Below, piece by piece: positions 35,585-46,269 of a DNA stretch of 64,000 nt. The DNA comes from Ricinus communis (Eukaryota; Streptophyta; Magnoliopsida; Malpighiales; Euphorbiaceae), in NCBI RefSeq assembly GCF_019578655.1, contig NC_063257.1, forward strand, positions 15,996,001 to 16,060,000. Reading direction: 5' to 3'. Positions within the stretch are counted from its first letter, which is position 1. Each line of letters opens with the position of its first letter. A program made the position numbers and the translations under genes. The notes beneath the pieces were generated by a model. It saw nothing but the letters and a program-made list of their open reading frames with translations. It had not been told where the DNA came from and ran no database searches.

Positions 35585-36960
35585 TTGGGGCATTTTAAGA
35601 TACAGTCCATACTTGTTGATATGATCAAGTTAGTTCAGAGTCAGGACCTACAATTAAGGAAAATCTGGAAGAAGTGCAACAGAGTCAAGCTAGTTATTTT
35701 ATTATAGATGATGATGGTACTCTCAGGATGGGCACTCGGTTATGTATTCCCAATGTTGATAATCTCAGGAAAGAGATTTTAGAAGAGGATCACTACACAA
35801 CCTATAGTGACTATGTAGGTTCTATTAAGATGTACCATGATGTGAAAGACTTTTATTGGTAGAACGAAATGAAGAAAGATGTTGCAGAGTTTGTTTCCAA
35901 GTGTTTGACGTGTCAACAAGTTAAACTTGAGCACCAAAAGTCGGCAGGATTATTGCAGCCACTTCCTATACTAGAGTGGAAATGGAAAAGGATTAATATG
36001 AATTTTGTGTTAGGTTTGCCTAAAACTTCAGTAGGGCATTGACTCTATCTGGGTGATTGTGGACCGGTTAGCTATGTCAGTGGCTAAGTATACAAGGGTG
36101 TACCTGGAAAGGATTGTAAGTCTTCACAAAGTTCCTATCTCTATAATGTTTAATAGAGGACGATAATTCATTTTAAGATTTTAAAGGAAGCTATAAGAAG
36201 AGCTTGGCACCATATTGGACTTCAACACAACTTTCCACCCCTAGACTGATGGTTAGTTGAAAAGGGAAATTTAGACTTTGAAAGATGTGCTTCGGATGTG
36301 TGTTATGGATTTTGGTGGTTAATGGGATTGGTACCTACCATTGATTGAGTTTGCCTAATAACAGTTATCATGCGAGCATCGAGATGGCTCTTTATAAGGA
36401 GTTATATAGGAGAAAGTGCGAGTCTCCTATATGTTGGGAAGAAGTTGGTAAGTGGAAGCTAACATGAACAAAGTTGGTTCAGATTAACTCGTAAAAGTCT
36501 CCTATCATCCACGACAGATTGTAGACAGCTTTTAGTAGGTAGAAGAGTTATGCGGATCCGAAGTGAAGCATGTAGAGTTTGGTATTGTAGAGTATGCATT
36601 CCTAAACGTATCTCCTATACGAGGCGTGATGCAGTTTGGTAAGAAGGGCAAGTTGGCCACACATTATGTTAGACTCTTTGAGATTATTCATAGAATTGAA
36701 AATGTAGCATTTAAGTTGAATTTACTGCCGAATTTCTCACATGTGCATCTGGTATTTTATGTATCTATATTGAGGAAGTATATATTGTAACCTCAATGTG
36801 CAAGTGAGCAAAGATTTGACTTATGAAGAGTAGGAGATGAGATGGTTAAGGTGCTGTAGCTGAATGATTCTATCGAGGAATGTACCTGAGAGGCCGAGCA
36901 AGAGATAAGAGATTCCTACCCCATTTGTTTCAGTTTTGAGGTAAGCCTTGTCATTTTCAA
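35585..36960 (+). pseudogene. G2 integrase and chromodomain remnant
   Basis: The integrase zinc region reads TTYSDYVGSIKMYHDVKDFYW then FVSKCLTCQQVKLEHQKSAG (35790-35945), where the expected first His is retained as DH. LLQPLPILEWKWKRINMNFV covers the first catalytic Asp, here replaced by Asn. The later core is badly broken (35990-36400). KLNLLPNFSHVHLVFYVSIL (about 36710-36770) is the conserved block before the chromodomain, and EAEQEIRDSYP (about 36890) is its last part. It is non-functional. Confidence 0.8.
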
Positions 36961-36982
36961 ATTCGATGATGAATCTTTCTTA

Positions 36983-36994
36983 AGGGGAGGAAGA
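36983..36994 (+). other. Polypurine tract of G2
   Basis: AGGGGAGGAAGA directly before TGTAATACCCC. Confidence 0.8.
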
Positions 36995-37200
36995 TGTAAT
37001 ACCCCATAAATTTTTAAATTTTAATTTTAATATTACTTCGGGGACATTTTTGGTAAGTATTTTTAGTTTTACATTGAGCATTTAATAATTATTTTAGTAA
37101 CTAATTAATATAAGTACCATTTAATTTAATATTTAAATAATTATATTATATCGATTTTGGTGAATTTTAAATATAATTTTGTGATTTTAAATAAGTAATT
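36995..37200 (+). repeat. Start of G2 3' LTR (truncated or unbounded)
   Basis: Begins TGTAATACCCCATAAATTT as Tekay LTRs do. I could not find the matching ...GTGACA or GTTACA end downstream. The AT-rich text changes character at about 37200-37250, so the end given is approximate. Confidence 0.6.
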
Positions 37201-39516
37201 CGAATTTTATTAGGCCTATGTTAGTTCTTCATGGACTTGAAACCCCAATAAAGTAAATAAAGCTCAATCTTGATGCTCTGTAAAAATTGTGGCTCTTAGA
37301 CCTTCAAATGGACTTTCCTTACTAGTCCAATCTTATATATAGTCATTTAAGACTTGTTTCAACTTTTTGACTCTAGAATTTATTATTGGACCTTGTGGAA
37401 AGCTTAGCCCATCTTTAGCATCCTCAGCTTTCCTTGCATGTTCCTCATCAAGCCCATTATCTTCAAGCTTTTTTTGTGCTAGCCCATCCGATTACGTTAT
37501 GTAGTAGCCAAATAATCTCTTTCCTAAGTGACATTTTTTCTATATTCTAAAGCTATTTTTCTATATTTGGTGCTCCTAAAAAAGTTTATTAATTAATGCA
37601 TATTCTGTCTTATGTGTTACACTCTCTATTTTAGTATTTTTTTTTTTAAAGTTTATTTTTGTTCATGACTTAATTAAGAGATTAAGTCCTTTTACTAAAC
37701 TTTTTAACTTCTCTTCTTTTATGTCTCTTCCTTGTCTGTAAGGTAATAAAGGTTTGAGTAACCTATAATTTAGGAACTAATTACTACAAAACAGAAAATT
37801 TAATTAGTATGTAGTATTATTATATGATTTAATCGCCATATTAATTATAAAAGTTATATAGTAACCAAATAATCAATATTGATTCAAAAAACAAATCAAC
37901 ATTAAAAGGTATTCTTTCCCTGTAAATACCTATTCATAATCTATTTGTATGTCAAATTCTAATTGATAAATAATTTTGTTCTTCTGTAAATAACTCTCAC
38001 AGAATTTTTATGGGTATTGTTGTGTGTTTTCAATGGAATTGTTAGGTTATAGAATACATTCTTTTATTTATTTTTAATTTAATTATATTAATAGCAATTA
38101 ATCTCTTATGTGTTAGTTTGATTATATTTATTTTGTCGTATTAGAGAAATTTTCTTTTAGTTGTGAGCTTTGTAGGTGAGATGGAGCCAAGAGAAGTTGA
38201 CAATTTTGTTACTCATAATTGATATGATAAAGTAGAGGAAGATGGTTCGTGCTCTTCTAATTGCCCTAATTGTCTTTTTCTTCTGTTTTTTTAAAGACAA
38301 GATGAGTATGTTTGTTTAATTTTGTTTTTCGATAACTTTTTTTTAGTAAATAGAGTAACATTATCTTATTTATTTATATTTTTGAAACCAATTTATTTAT
38401 TTATTTTTAAATACTATAAAAATTATTGATGACATAAATCACTTATAAAATGTATTTTTAATTATATTTATTTAAGAAAAATAACATAATTTAGTATTTA
38501 AAATTAAATTGTGTGTTGATAATTAAAGTGTTAAATAACTTAATTGCCATTAAGTATATGAAAATATATTATGTCTCGTGTGAAGCATGGGCATTTGATC
38601 CTATTCAGTATGAAATAATATTTTTATTGTATATTTTTTTATTAAGTCAAATAAAATATTATAGGATAAAATAATATTTTTACTATATTTTTTATATTAA
38701 GTCAATTGAAATATTATAAATGTATGCTCTTTCTTTTATTATTACCTTTAGCTGAATTACTTTATGTGCAATCATTTCCATTTATATGCTTGCTTACTTA
38801 ATATGTATATAAGTTTTAAGTTTCAATTATTGATTGATCATTATAATAATTTAAAAGAATTAGAAAGATTTAGTTGAATATATTAATTGAAAGTTTAATA
38901 ATTCTTCTTAGGAATTATGAAATCGCTACCCAAGATTATTTGGTTGCAAATACTATTTTCATTAATTAGCTTCACTCGAATTATCAAAGAAATAAATATA
39001 GAAATTAATTTTTCATATTGAATCATTTGCTTATATATTTTATATATTGGAGACTTGGTTATCAAAAAAAAGAAAAATATGCATTTGATAGTTCTATTTT
39101 AATTTTATATTTATTTTAAATTATTTGTTACAATATAAACAAAAAAGTTATCCACTCAATAATTAAAGTATTCAAATTATGTTTCTCTAATTATGTATTT
39201 CATTTTTATCATTTTCTCCATGTAAATTAGTAGAACTATAAACTAATCAATGTGTTTCTTAACCAATTAAGTATTGTGTAACTCAAAATTTTAATTAATA
39301 TAATTATTATTGACTAATTAAATTTATTTTAATTAATATAATTATCATTAAATAATTAGATTAATAATTAGTAAAAGACATTTAAATCTTTATATATGTA
39401 GTAATATTATTTTTTTATCATTTATTATTTTAAATGTAAATGCTATTTTCACATTATAAAATTGTTAGGATTACAAATTTTTCGTCATGTAAATAATTTT
39501 TTTTATTTAAAGAAAA
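37201..39516. other. AT-rich stretch without recognised genes
   Basis: No ORF of note and no element motifs seen. It contains a 55-bp tandem duplication (38613-38667 and 38668-38719) and a shorter repeat of TTAATTAATATAATTAT (39291-39360). It may be old element debris or original intergenic DNA. Confidence 0.5.
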
Positions 39517-40072
39517 TGTTATGGCCTCCATGAATAAGCTTGAGAATCCCTTTTAAATTGTGTACCCCTCAACACATTAACATGAAAATACCACGAATCA
39601 ATTAGGTTCAACTCCTAAGAAAGGTTAGAAAACAGATTTCTTAGAAAAATAATCAAGAATTAAAATTTAGAAAATCTGTTCCCAAATTATAATTTCGAAA
39701 CACTCTATAAGAAGATGATCAATCTACTTGAATGTTTCTTAAGCATGCATTCCACACAAGAACACAAAGACAAAACAAATAGTTTATCATTCAAATTCAA
39801 TTTTAACTTACATCAAAATTCGTACTAGCCTTATATAGGCCTAAGAAGCCCCTAAATCTTGACTAATAATGATTCACATCTCATATAGGATAAAGATAAC
39901 TTTCTTAAATAAAAGTGATAACTTAAACAAAGTCCTAATTACGTTAAAATACATGTGTGGTCGCCCATAATAACCCATAAAACCCTAATTTATATAAGTC
40001 ATATAGATGGGCCTCATAACATAAGCCAAATTAGGCCTAAAGTCTTCATATGCTCCAGTTCAGCTTCTTTGG
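39517..40072 (-). mobile_element. G1 LTR with 3' untranslated fragment (minus)
   Basis: 39517-40021 is a 505-bp LTR, ends TGTTATGGCC...GGCCTCATAACA. It is homologous in reverse to 45574-46105. The next 50 bp (GCCAAATTAGGCCTAAAGTC...) equal, in reverse, the G1 sequence that precedes the LTR at 45530-45573, so this was a 3' LTR of a minus-strand G1 copy. At about 40072 it joins plus-strand protease sequence, an inversion junction. Confidence 0.8.
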
Positions 40073-40431
40073 TAAGCATGTTCTTGATTAATAGATTGGG
40101 GTTGTCTACTACATCACACCCATGACCTTAAAAAATTTAGTGGCTTAATGATTATGGTGAGGTCAAGGTAAATAGGCAATCCATTATTTCATTTACAATT
40201 GGTAAATATCATGATGAGGTGTTGTGCGATGTGGTTCCTATGCATGCAAAGGATATTTTGCTTGGAAGACCATGGCAATTTGATAGGCGAGCTATACATG
40301 ATGGTATCTCAATAGATATTCATTTACTAAGGATGGGCGAAAAGCCATATTGACACTACTTTCCTCAAAGGAAGTATATGAAGAATGTAAGATGAGATGG
40401 GAGTGGAGGCCGAGAGAAAAGAAAAGCAGAG
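40073..40431 (+). pseudogene. G1 protease fragment
   Basis: Plus-strand text follows the G1 protease after the lost active-site part: STLLINRLGL, then GKYHDEVLCDVVPMHA-like and LLGRPWQFDRR-like sequence in shifting frames, to the Lys/Glu-rich linker (AERKEKQSEVK). It then jumps directly into the middle of a G1 LTR at about 40432, so RT, integrase and tail are deleted. Confidence 0.75.
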
Positions 40432-40654
40432 TGAAGTTAAATTTGAATGATAATTGGTTATTAAACCTAAAAGTTGTATTATTTTTTTTGTATTCTTATA
40501 TAGAATGCATGCTTAAGAAACATTCAAGTAATGGAGTGTTTCGAAATTGGAATTTAGGAACAAGTTTTCCAAATTCTAATTCTTGATCATCTTTCTAAGA
40601 AATCTATTTTCTAGCCTTTCTTAGGGGTTGAACCAAATTAGTTCTTGGGGTTTT
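40432..40654 (+). repeat. G1 LTR fragment, left of element C
   Basis: Homologous to 45800-46030. It continues at 45097 after element C, and the GTTTT target duplication (40650-40654; 45097-45101) marks the interruption. Confidence 0.85.
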
Positions 40655-42075
40655 TGATGTGCGTAAAATACACACATCTAAATGGGGTTTCTAAGATTGA
40701 TTTTATGGACATTTGGATGTGAATTGGTCCCAACACTCACTCTATACGTCTGTTTGTGTGCATTAGGTCCAAAAGAAGTCAAAGAATGATAAACGGAAGA
40801 ATTGGAGCATAATTGAATGTCAAAGCTGCCGAAACAAGCTAAGTATGCGCATGAGGAAGCTGAACATGGCTGTGTTGGTTTTAACACTGGCCATGTTGGG
40901 TGCATCAAACATCAAAGAAAAAGAAGTTCTTAGGGAGCACGGCCACAGAGAGTAACACGGGCATAAACACCAGCCCGAGTTGGGAACACGGGCATCAACA
41001 CGGCCGTGTTGGCGGCGACAAAGGGAATTAATTAAAAGAAAGAAGAGAGGAAAGAAAGAAGAGAGCGGGGGAGAACGTCCCAAACCCTAACTTTTCTCTC
41101 CCTAAGGGTTTTCTGAGCTGAAACCAAGGGAAAAGGAGACTTGGATCAAGGTTTCAATCGGATTCCCTTTTAAAATTGAAGATTGGGCGAGGTTCGTTGA
41201 TTGGTTTTTAAATCGAGCAAGAGGAACAAGAATCGATTCAATTTAAGCAAGAGGAATTGGGGCTGTTTACTCTCATCCAAGGGTGTAATCGGGTTTTCTC
41301 TACCTTTACTCATTGTTGTAATTGAATTCTTGTGGATTTTGATAATGAACATGATTAGCTAGATTGATTAAATCCATTGAGATTTCTTTACTGTGTTGGC
41401 TTAGTATTATATTGTTGGATTGTTTGGGTTAGTTCTGTATTCTTATTGCTTTCAGTATTAATAAGATAATGCATTATTCATGAGACGTTGTGAATTGTGT
41501 GTTTAGATTGCTTTGTGTGATTGAGAAGTCCATTTGGCAATTGAAATTTTGAATAGCAAGAACTGGTTAATAATTGCTTAAAGATAAGGATAATTAACTA
41601 GCCGGATTAAGAATTAACAAAGCTTAATAGAGGTGGATCAAAGCTTAATACTAATTTAAGAATCAATCGTTAGGAAGAGATTCCAACTTTAGGTTATTAG
41701 GTTTAGGAATTCGGTTATCGAGAGAGAGAAACCGAATTCGGTTAAGAATTCATCCACAGGTAGCATAATTAGACTCACCAATCCTTTATCTTTTGTTTGA
41801 TTGCCAACTAGTTTAGGTTCCCTTTGGGTTTGCTTTCCTGTCTTGGTTATTTTATTTATCAATTACTCCTGCATCTCCCTTAGAACTTAGCTTGTAGCTA
41901 TTAGTTAGTTTAGAAATTATTCATCACTCATTTTAGGTTAATATAACAAAGAACAGAGGAGTAACTCTGGCTTTCACTTTTCTGAGGAATACGACCTTGA
42001 TACTCGCCATTAATGCTAGACTGCATCGATAGGTACACTGCCTTAGATTGTAGCTAACACAAGTAGCACACATCA
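40655..42075 (+). repeat. 5' LTR of element C
   Basis: 1421 bp. A-type U3 with CACGG cluster (40863-41010), a TATA-like ATTAATTAAAAG at 41027-41038, and R/U5 shared with A and B. The hairpin GAATTCGG...CCGAATTC lies at about 41708-41740. Confidence 0.9.
40863..41010. repeat. CACGG/CCGTG cluster in C 5' LTR
   Basis: Fewer and more mutated half-sites than in A (for example AACATGGCTGTGTT), but AACACGGCCGTGTT is intact at its promoter-proximal end. Confidence 0.8.
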
Positions 42076-42081
42076 AGTTTT

Positions 42082-42099
42082 TGGCGCCATTGCCGGGGA
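42082..42099 (+). other. tRNA-Asp primer binding site (element C)
   Basis: TGGCGCCATTGCCGGGGA, one mismatch to the PBS of A and B. Confidence 0.88.
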
Positions 42100-42232
42100 A
42101 TGTTTGAAAACTAGAGTGAAATTTGCTATTTGTTAATTTAGCCATTTTTTTATTTATATTTATTTTTGTTTTGTTTGTACATATTTATTTAGTTAAGTTT
42201 ACGATTTAGATAGTGGATGATAAGGACGTTCA

Positions 42233-43446
42233 ATGCTAAACTCTTTGTATAACACATTGGAAAATGGGATCAGGAACCAAGAGGGTGCTAAAAATTGGGA
42301 TACCCGTGCATCTTTAGAAGCTCGAGTGGAATCCTTTTGCAGGGCTACCGATCAACTCTCCACTCCTATCCTTTCATCTCAAGTTTTTTGTGAATTTTAT
42401 TGTGGTTTACATTTGAGTAATGATTGTCCATTGTATAGTGATGTTGCTCATTATTCTTATAACTATGAACAGGTGAATTATACGGGAAGTTGGCCAAATG
42501 ACTCGTATGGAAGCACCTACAATCAAGAGTTGAGCATTCATTCACCCTTTGGATGGAGCTTAGATAGCTAAGAACCATCAGAATTTCAGCAGCTTAATCT
42601 TGCACCATCAACTCAAGGTGAAGAGTTAGTGTCAGAGGAGCTGATGACGAGATTTATTACAAGTCTTGAGGATAGATTCCAACAAACAGAGAGGATACTT
42701 GAAGATCAACAAGCCTCGATTAAGAACATAGAGCATCAAGTAGGCTTAATCTTCAAGTTACTAGCTGAAGAGCAATTGGGAACTTCATCAAACACTACTG
42801 AATCTGAGGAACACTTGAGTGCCGTCACTTTGCATTCAGGTGAGAATTTTTTTGGGTTATCTATTATGTTTGATGATGATGCTTTTGTGCAGGACGACTC
42901 TTTGAACATGGAGATAGAACCAGAAAAGGAAGAGGCAAACATGATCCCTCTGAAAGACTACCAACAGGAACGTACAGTTGATGATGCTGAGTTGCACTTA
43001 GAGGAATTTTTGGTGGATTTTCCACAAGTCCCTTCGATGATGGAAGATGAGCACGAGTTATCCAATGAAGAAGTTTTGGACGAGCTTGAGTTTCTTCTAG
43101 CAAGTGAACCAAGCCAAGGACTAGAGAAAACTATCGACGTTCCTGAAGAAATTGTCCAACCGTCGATCCCTCCAATTGGTGAAACTTCAGCTTTCAAATT
43201 GGAAGAGCCCCTAGAGCATCATGACTACGTGCAATTATACGAGGAGTGAGTTTTGCTCATCATACTGGCAGCTTGCTTGATAGTCGGGAAGAGGAAATTG
43301 ACGATTATCCTTCTAAGCAGATACTCGAAGACATTTCCTTAGAAGAAGGATGGATGGTCATCGATCACGCCCATTTTCTTTTCACCATGAGTCCAGCTAA
43401 GAAGAGTCATCATATAAAAAAGAAGCGCTTTTGGGAGGCACCCTAA
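42233..43446 (+). pseudogene. Gag zinc-knuckle/linker/pol-end fusion ORF of element C
   Basis: This is the best preserved copy of the family ORF. From the ATG at 42233 one frame runs to 43249 with only one stop (TAA at 42569-42571). It holds a degraded knuckle CEFYCGLHLSNDCPLY, GSTYNQELSIHSPFGW, the coiled coil, AVTLHSGENF, the acidic segment and LEHHDYVQLYEE. A shift at about 43250 then gives LDSREEEIDDYPSKQILEDI and MSPAKKSHHIKKKRFWEAP, ending TAA at 43444-43446. The near-open frame suggests recent coding constraint, or youth. Its role would be RNA binding or packaging at most, since no enzyme remains. Confidence 0.75.
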
Positions 43447-44555
43447 TTTTTATCTTTAATCTCTAATATTTTAACCTTTTGTTTTGAAACATTTTATTAG
43501 TTTAGTTTTCATATTTTATTTAATTTTTGTTTCAATTTCGATTTTAATTCTTCATTTTATTATTTGCAGCCACTTCTCTACCACAGACTAGCCAACACCC
43601 TGATATCTCTGACGATGCACCTCTTTTCACTCTGGAGCCATAGTCAGGGCAGTATTAGTTCCTTTTCCTTTTTCATTTCTTATATATTTTGTACACTAGG
43701 GACAGTGTGTCCTTTAAGTGTGGGGTAGGTGATTTTTATCCCATCTCAATTATTTATTTATTCTTTGTGCAATTGTTTGTAAAATTTTGAAAATTTTTCA
43801 CTTTGTTTCGATGCTCTTACTGTTGACCTGCTTTTGAAATCCTGTTTATGTCCATGTGATCGGGTAAAACCGATAGTGTTGAGTTTTGTGGAAGAATGTA
43901 AGATAATTAGTTTGAGTTTTGCACTAAGTTGCTTTGGTTTATTTAATTCTGTTTTGATGATTTTTGTTTGGAACCTACTCAAAAGCACACTTATGAGAAA
44001 TTGAGCCTAAATTGTAAGCATACACTTTATATGCTTGTATTTATTTCTTGTTGAGAGTGCCAATTACTGTCTTTACTTTTAGATCTTGCCCGGTAATGCT
44101 TATGAGGGCCACAAGGAGAGTTTAACACTTTGGTATGATAAAGGCACTTAGGTTTTTTATTCTAGCCAAATAGCCTTCATTCGTTTATTAATTATGTAGA
44201 TAACCCCTTCTTTCACCATTTTTTTATCTTATTCCATTACCACTTAGTTTTATTCTGCTTTGGGTTAAGATTTTGCATATGAGTTATTTTTATTGGGAAT
44301 TTTATCTTGGGAATAGTGTGGAATCTTATAGCAGCTTTCTTCAATCCAAAAGAAATTCACTCTATTATGTGAATGTCCTTCCCTTATGAAAAAAAAAGAA
44401 AATAAAAAAAAGAAAATAAATAAATAGAAGAATAAGAGGGAAAGGTGATGAAAAGAAAGAAAGTAAGTGAGCTAAACATTTTGACTTGATTCCTATTTCC
44501 CACCTTGGACTACTGTTCATTGTTTATCCTTTATAATTTTTGTGGCTTGTGTGCA
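43447..44555 (+). other. 3' untranslated region of element C
   Basis: Retains the last codons of the A-type post-pol ORF (DDAPLFTLEP then TAG, at about 43610-43645) and AAGTGTGGGGTAG at 43715-43727. It then follows the A 3' region (GATCGGGTAAAACCGA at about 43859). The post-pol ORF body and the internal CACGG cluster are deleted. The proper polypurine tract before the 3' LTR is not seen. Confidence 0.7.
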
Positions 44556-45096
44556 TGATGGGCTAAATCGTGTTAGCTACAATCTAAGGCAGTGTACCTA
44601 TCGATGCGATCAGCTCAAAGCCAGTTACTCCTTTGTTCCTTGTTATATTAACCTAAAATGAGTGATAAATACTTTCTAAACTAACTAATAGCTACAATCT
44701 AAGTTCTAAGGAAGATGCAAGAGTAATTGATAACTAAAATAATTAAGGCAAGAGAGCAAACCTAAAGGGAACCTAAACTAGTTGGCAATCAATCTAGCTA
44801 ATCCTTTATCTTTTGTTTGATTGCCAACTAGTTTAGGTTCCCTTTGGGTTTGCTTTCCTGTCTTGGTTATTTTATTTATCAATTACTCCTGCATCTCCCT
44901 TAGAACTTAGCTTGTAGCTATTAGTTAGTTTAGAAATTATTCATCACTCATTTTAGGTTAATATAACAAAGAACAAAGGAGTAACTCTGGGCTTTCACTT
45001 TCCCGAGGAATACGACCTTGATACTCACCATTAGTGCTAGACTGCATCGATAGGTACACTACCTTAGATTGTAGCTAACACAAGTAGCACACATCA
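44556..45096. repeat. Inverted pair of LTR ends (foldback) in element C
   Basis: The left arm 44556-44792 is the reverse complement of an LTR end (starting TGATGGGC, as the minus LTRs of A do). The right arm 44816-45096 is the last ~280 bp of the LTR in plus sense. They share a GGGAACCTAAACTAGTTGGC/GCCAACTAGTTTAGGTTCCC core around a 23-bp centre. About 1.1 kb of the 3' LTR, including U3 and the promoter, is missing. Confidence 0.9.
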
Positions 45097-45169
45097 GTTT
45101 TCATGTTAATGTGTTAGGGTCCGCAATTCAAAAGGGGTTCTTAAGCTTATTCATGGAGGTTCCATATCA
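45097..45169 (+). repeat. G1 LTR fragment, right of element C
   Basis: Last part of the G1 LTR (GTCCGCAATTCAAAAGG, TTATTCATGGAGG, TCCATATCA). It joins G1 tail sequence at once, with no PBS or gag. Confidence 0.85.
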
Positions 45170-45573
45170 TTAATGATACAAACCAAACTAGCACAACGAA
45201 TCTTACTCCCACAAGGAGTCTTGATGATGCAAATCCTACTAGCTCAAAGAATCCTAATCCAATAAGGAGTCCTGACTCAACTAGGAATTCTAATCCTGCA
45301 AGGAGTCCTCATATTAGGAGTTCAGCAAAAGAAATCCTAATTTAACTATGAATTCTAATTCAACTAGGAGCCCTAGTTCGATTCAAATTAGGAGTCAATG
45401 AGCTTATCCAAGACGTTTGGGCTAAGAACGTATTATGGCTTGAAGAATTGAATTTAAGTTCAAGACTCATTAATCTAATTCAGTGTATTAGGCTTGAATG
45501 AATCTAATTCGGCTTAAAAAGACTAAAGAAGCTGAACTGGATCATATAAAGACTTTTGGTCTAACTTGGCTTA
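45170..45573 (+). pseudogene. G1 repeat tail and 3' untranslated region, fused to an LTR
   Basis: TTAATGATACAAACCAAACT starts the tail; 15-bp-type repeats (ACTAGGAATTCTAATCC) run to about 45400, then the same 3' region as at 47240-47412. Everything between LTR and tail (PBS to integrase) is absent, leaving LTR-tail-LTR. Confidence 0.8.
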
Positions 45574-46105
45574 TGTTATAGCCCCATCTACATGAGTTAT
45601 GTAAATTAGGGTTTTAAAACTTATTTTAGGTGGCCACACATGTACTTTAACCTAATTAGGACTTTTTTTAAGTTAGCTCTTTTAGTTAGGAAGGTTATCT
45701 TTATCCTATATGAGATGTAAATCTTTATTAGTTAAGATTTAAGGTTTTCTTAGGCCTATCTAAGGATAATACCAATTTTGATGTAAAAAATTAAGTTAAA
45801 GTTGAATTTGAATGATAATTGGTTATTAAACCTTAAAGCAGTCTACTTTGTCTTTGTGTTCTTGTGTAGAATGTATGCTTAAGAAACATTTAAATAGACT
45901 AATCATCTTCTTGTGGAGTGTTTCAAAATTGGAATTTAGGAACAAGTTTTCTAAATTCTAATTCTTGATCATCTTTCTAAGAAATCTATTTACTAACGTT
46001 TCTTAGGGGTTGAACCGAATTGGCTCTTAGAGTTTTCATATTAATATATTGGGGGGTCCGCAATTCAAAAGGTGTTCTCAAACTTATTCATGGAGTTTTA
46101 TATCA
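45574..46105 (+). repeat. Complete G1 LTR
   Basis: 532 bp, TGTTATAGCCCC...TTTTATATCA, followed after 2 bp by a Met-type PBS. It serves as the 3' LTR of the piece to its left and the 5' LTR of the piece to its right. Confidence 0.85.
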
Positions 46106-46107
46106 TT

Positions 46108-46118
46108 TGGTATCAGAG
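46108..46118 (+). other. tRNA-iMet primer binding site (G1)
   Basis: TGGTATCAGAG, the canonical initiator-Met PBS core, 2 bp after the LTR. Confidence 0.85.
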
Positions 46119-46269
46119 TTTTGGCTTAATCTTGGTCATTACGTCTAGTTTTATCTTCTTTTTTTGTGTCGTTTTAATTATGATTTGTTTTGAGTGTTAA
46201 ACACGTGAGTTGTGTGTAAGAGATGTATTATCAAAAAGATTGCCATAAGCAATAAAGGGACAACTTGTT

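Larger units (their letters stand above)
30023..36994 (+). mobile_element. Tekay/Del-type chromovirus G2 (decayed, 5' truncated)
   Basis: From the C-terminal edge of gag through protease, RT, RNase H, integrase and a chromodomain remnant to a polypurine tract and the first part of a 3' LTR (from 36995). The gene order and the trailing chromodomain define a chromovirus. The 5' LTR and most of gag are absent, replaced by the copia LTR at 30022. It is interrupted by solo LTR S3 and its 411-bp duplicated flanks. Confidence 0.85.
40655..45096 (+). mobile_element. Athila-derived non-autonomous LTR element C (rearranged 3' end)
   Basis: 4442 bp between GTTTT duplications. The 5' LTR (40655-42075) begins TGATGTGCGTAAAATAC as in A. 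It has a PBS with one mismatch, the fused gag/pol-derived ORF, a shortened 3' region, and in place of a full 3' LTR only an inverted pair of LTR ends (44556-45096). The outermost end is still a true LTR terminus (ACACATCA), so the rearrangement happened inside the LTR, before or after insertion. Confidence 0.88.
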
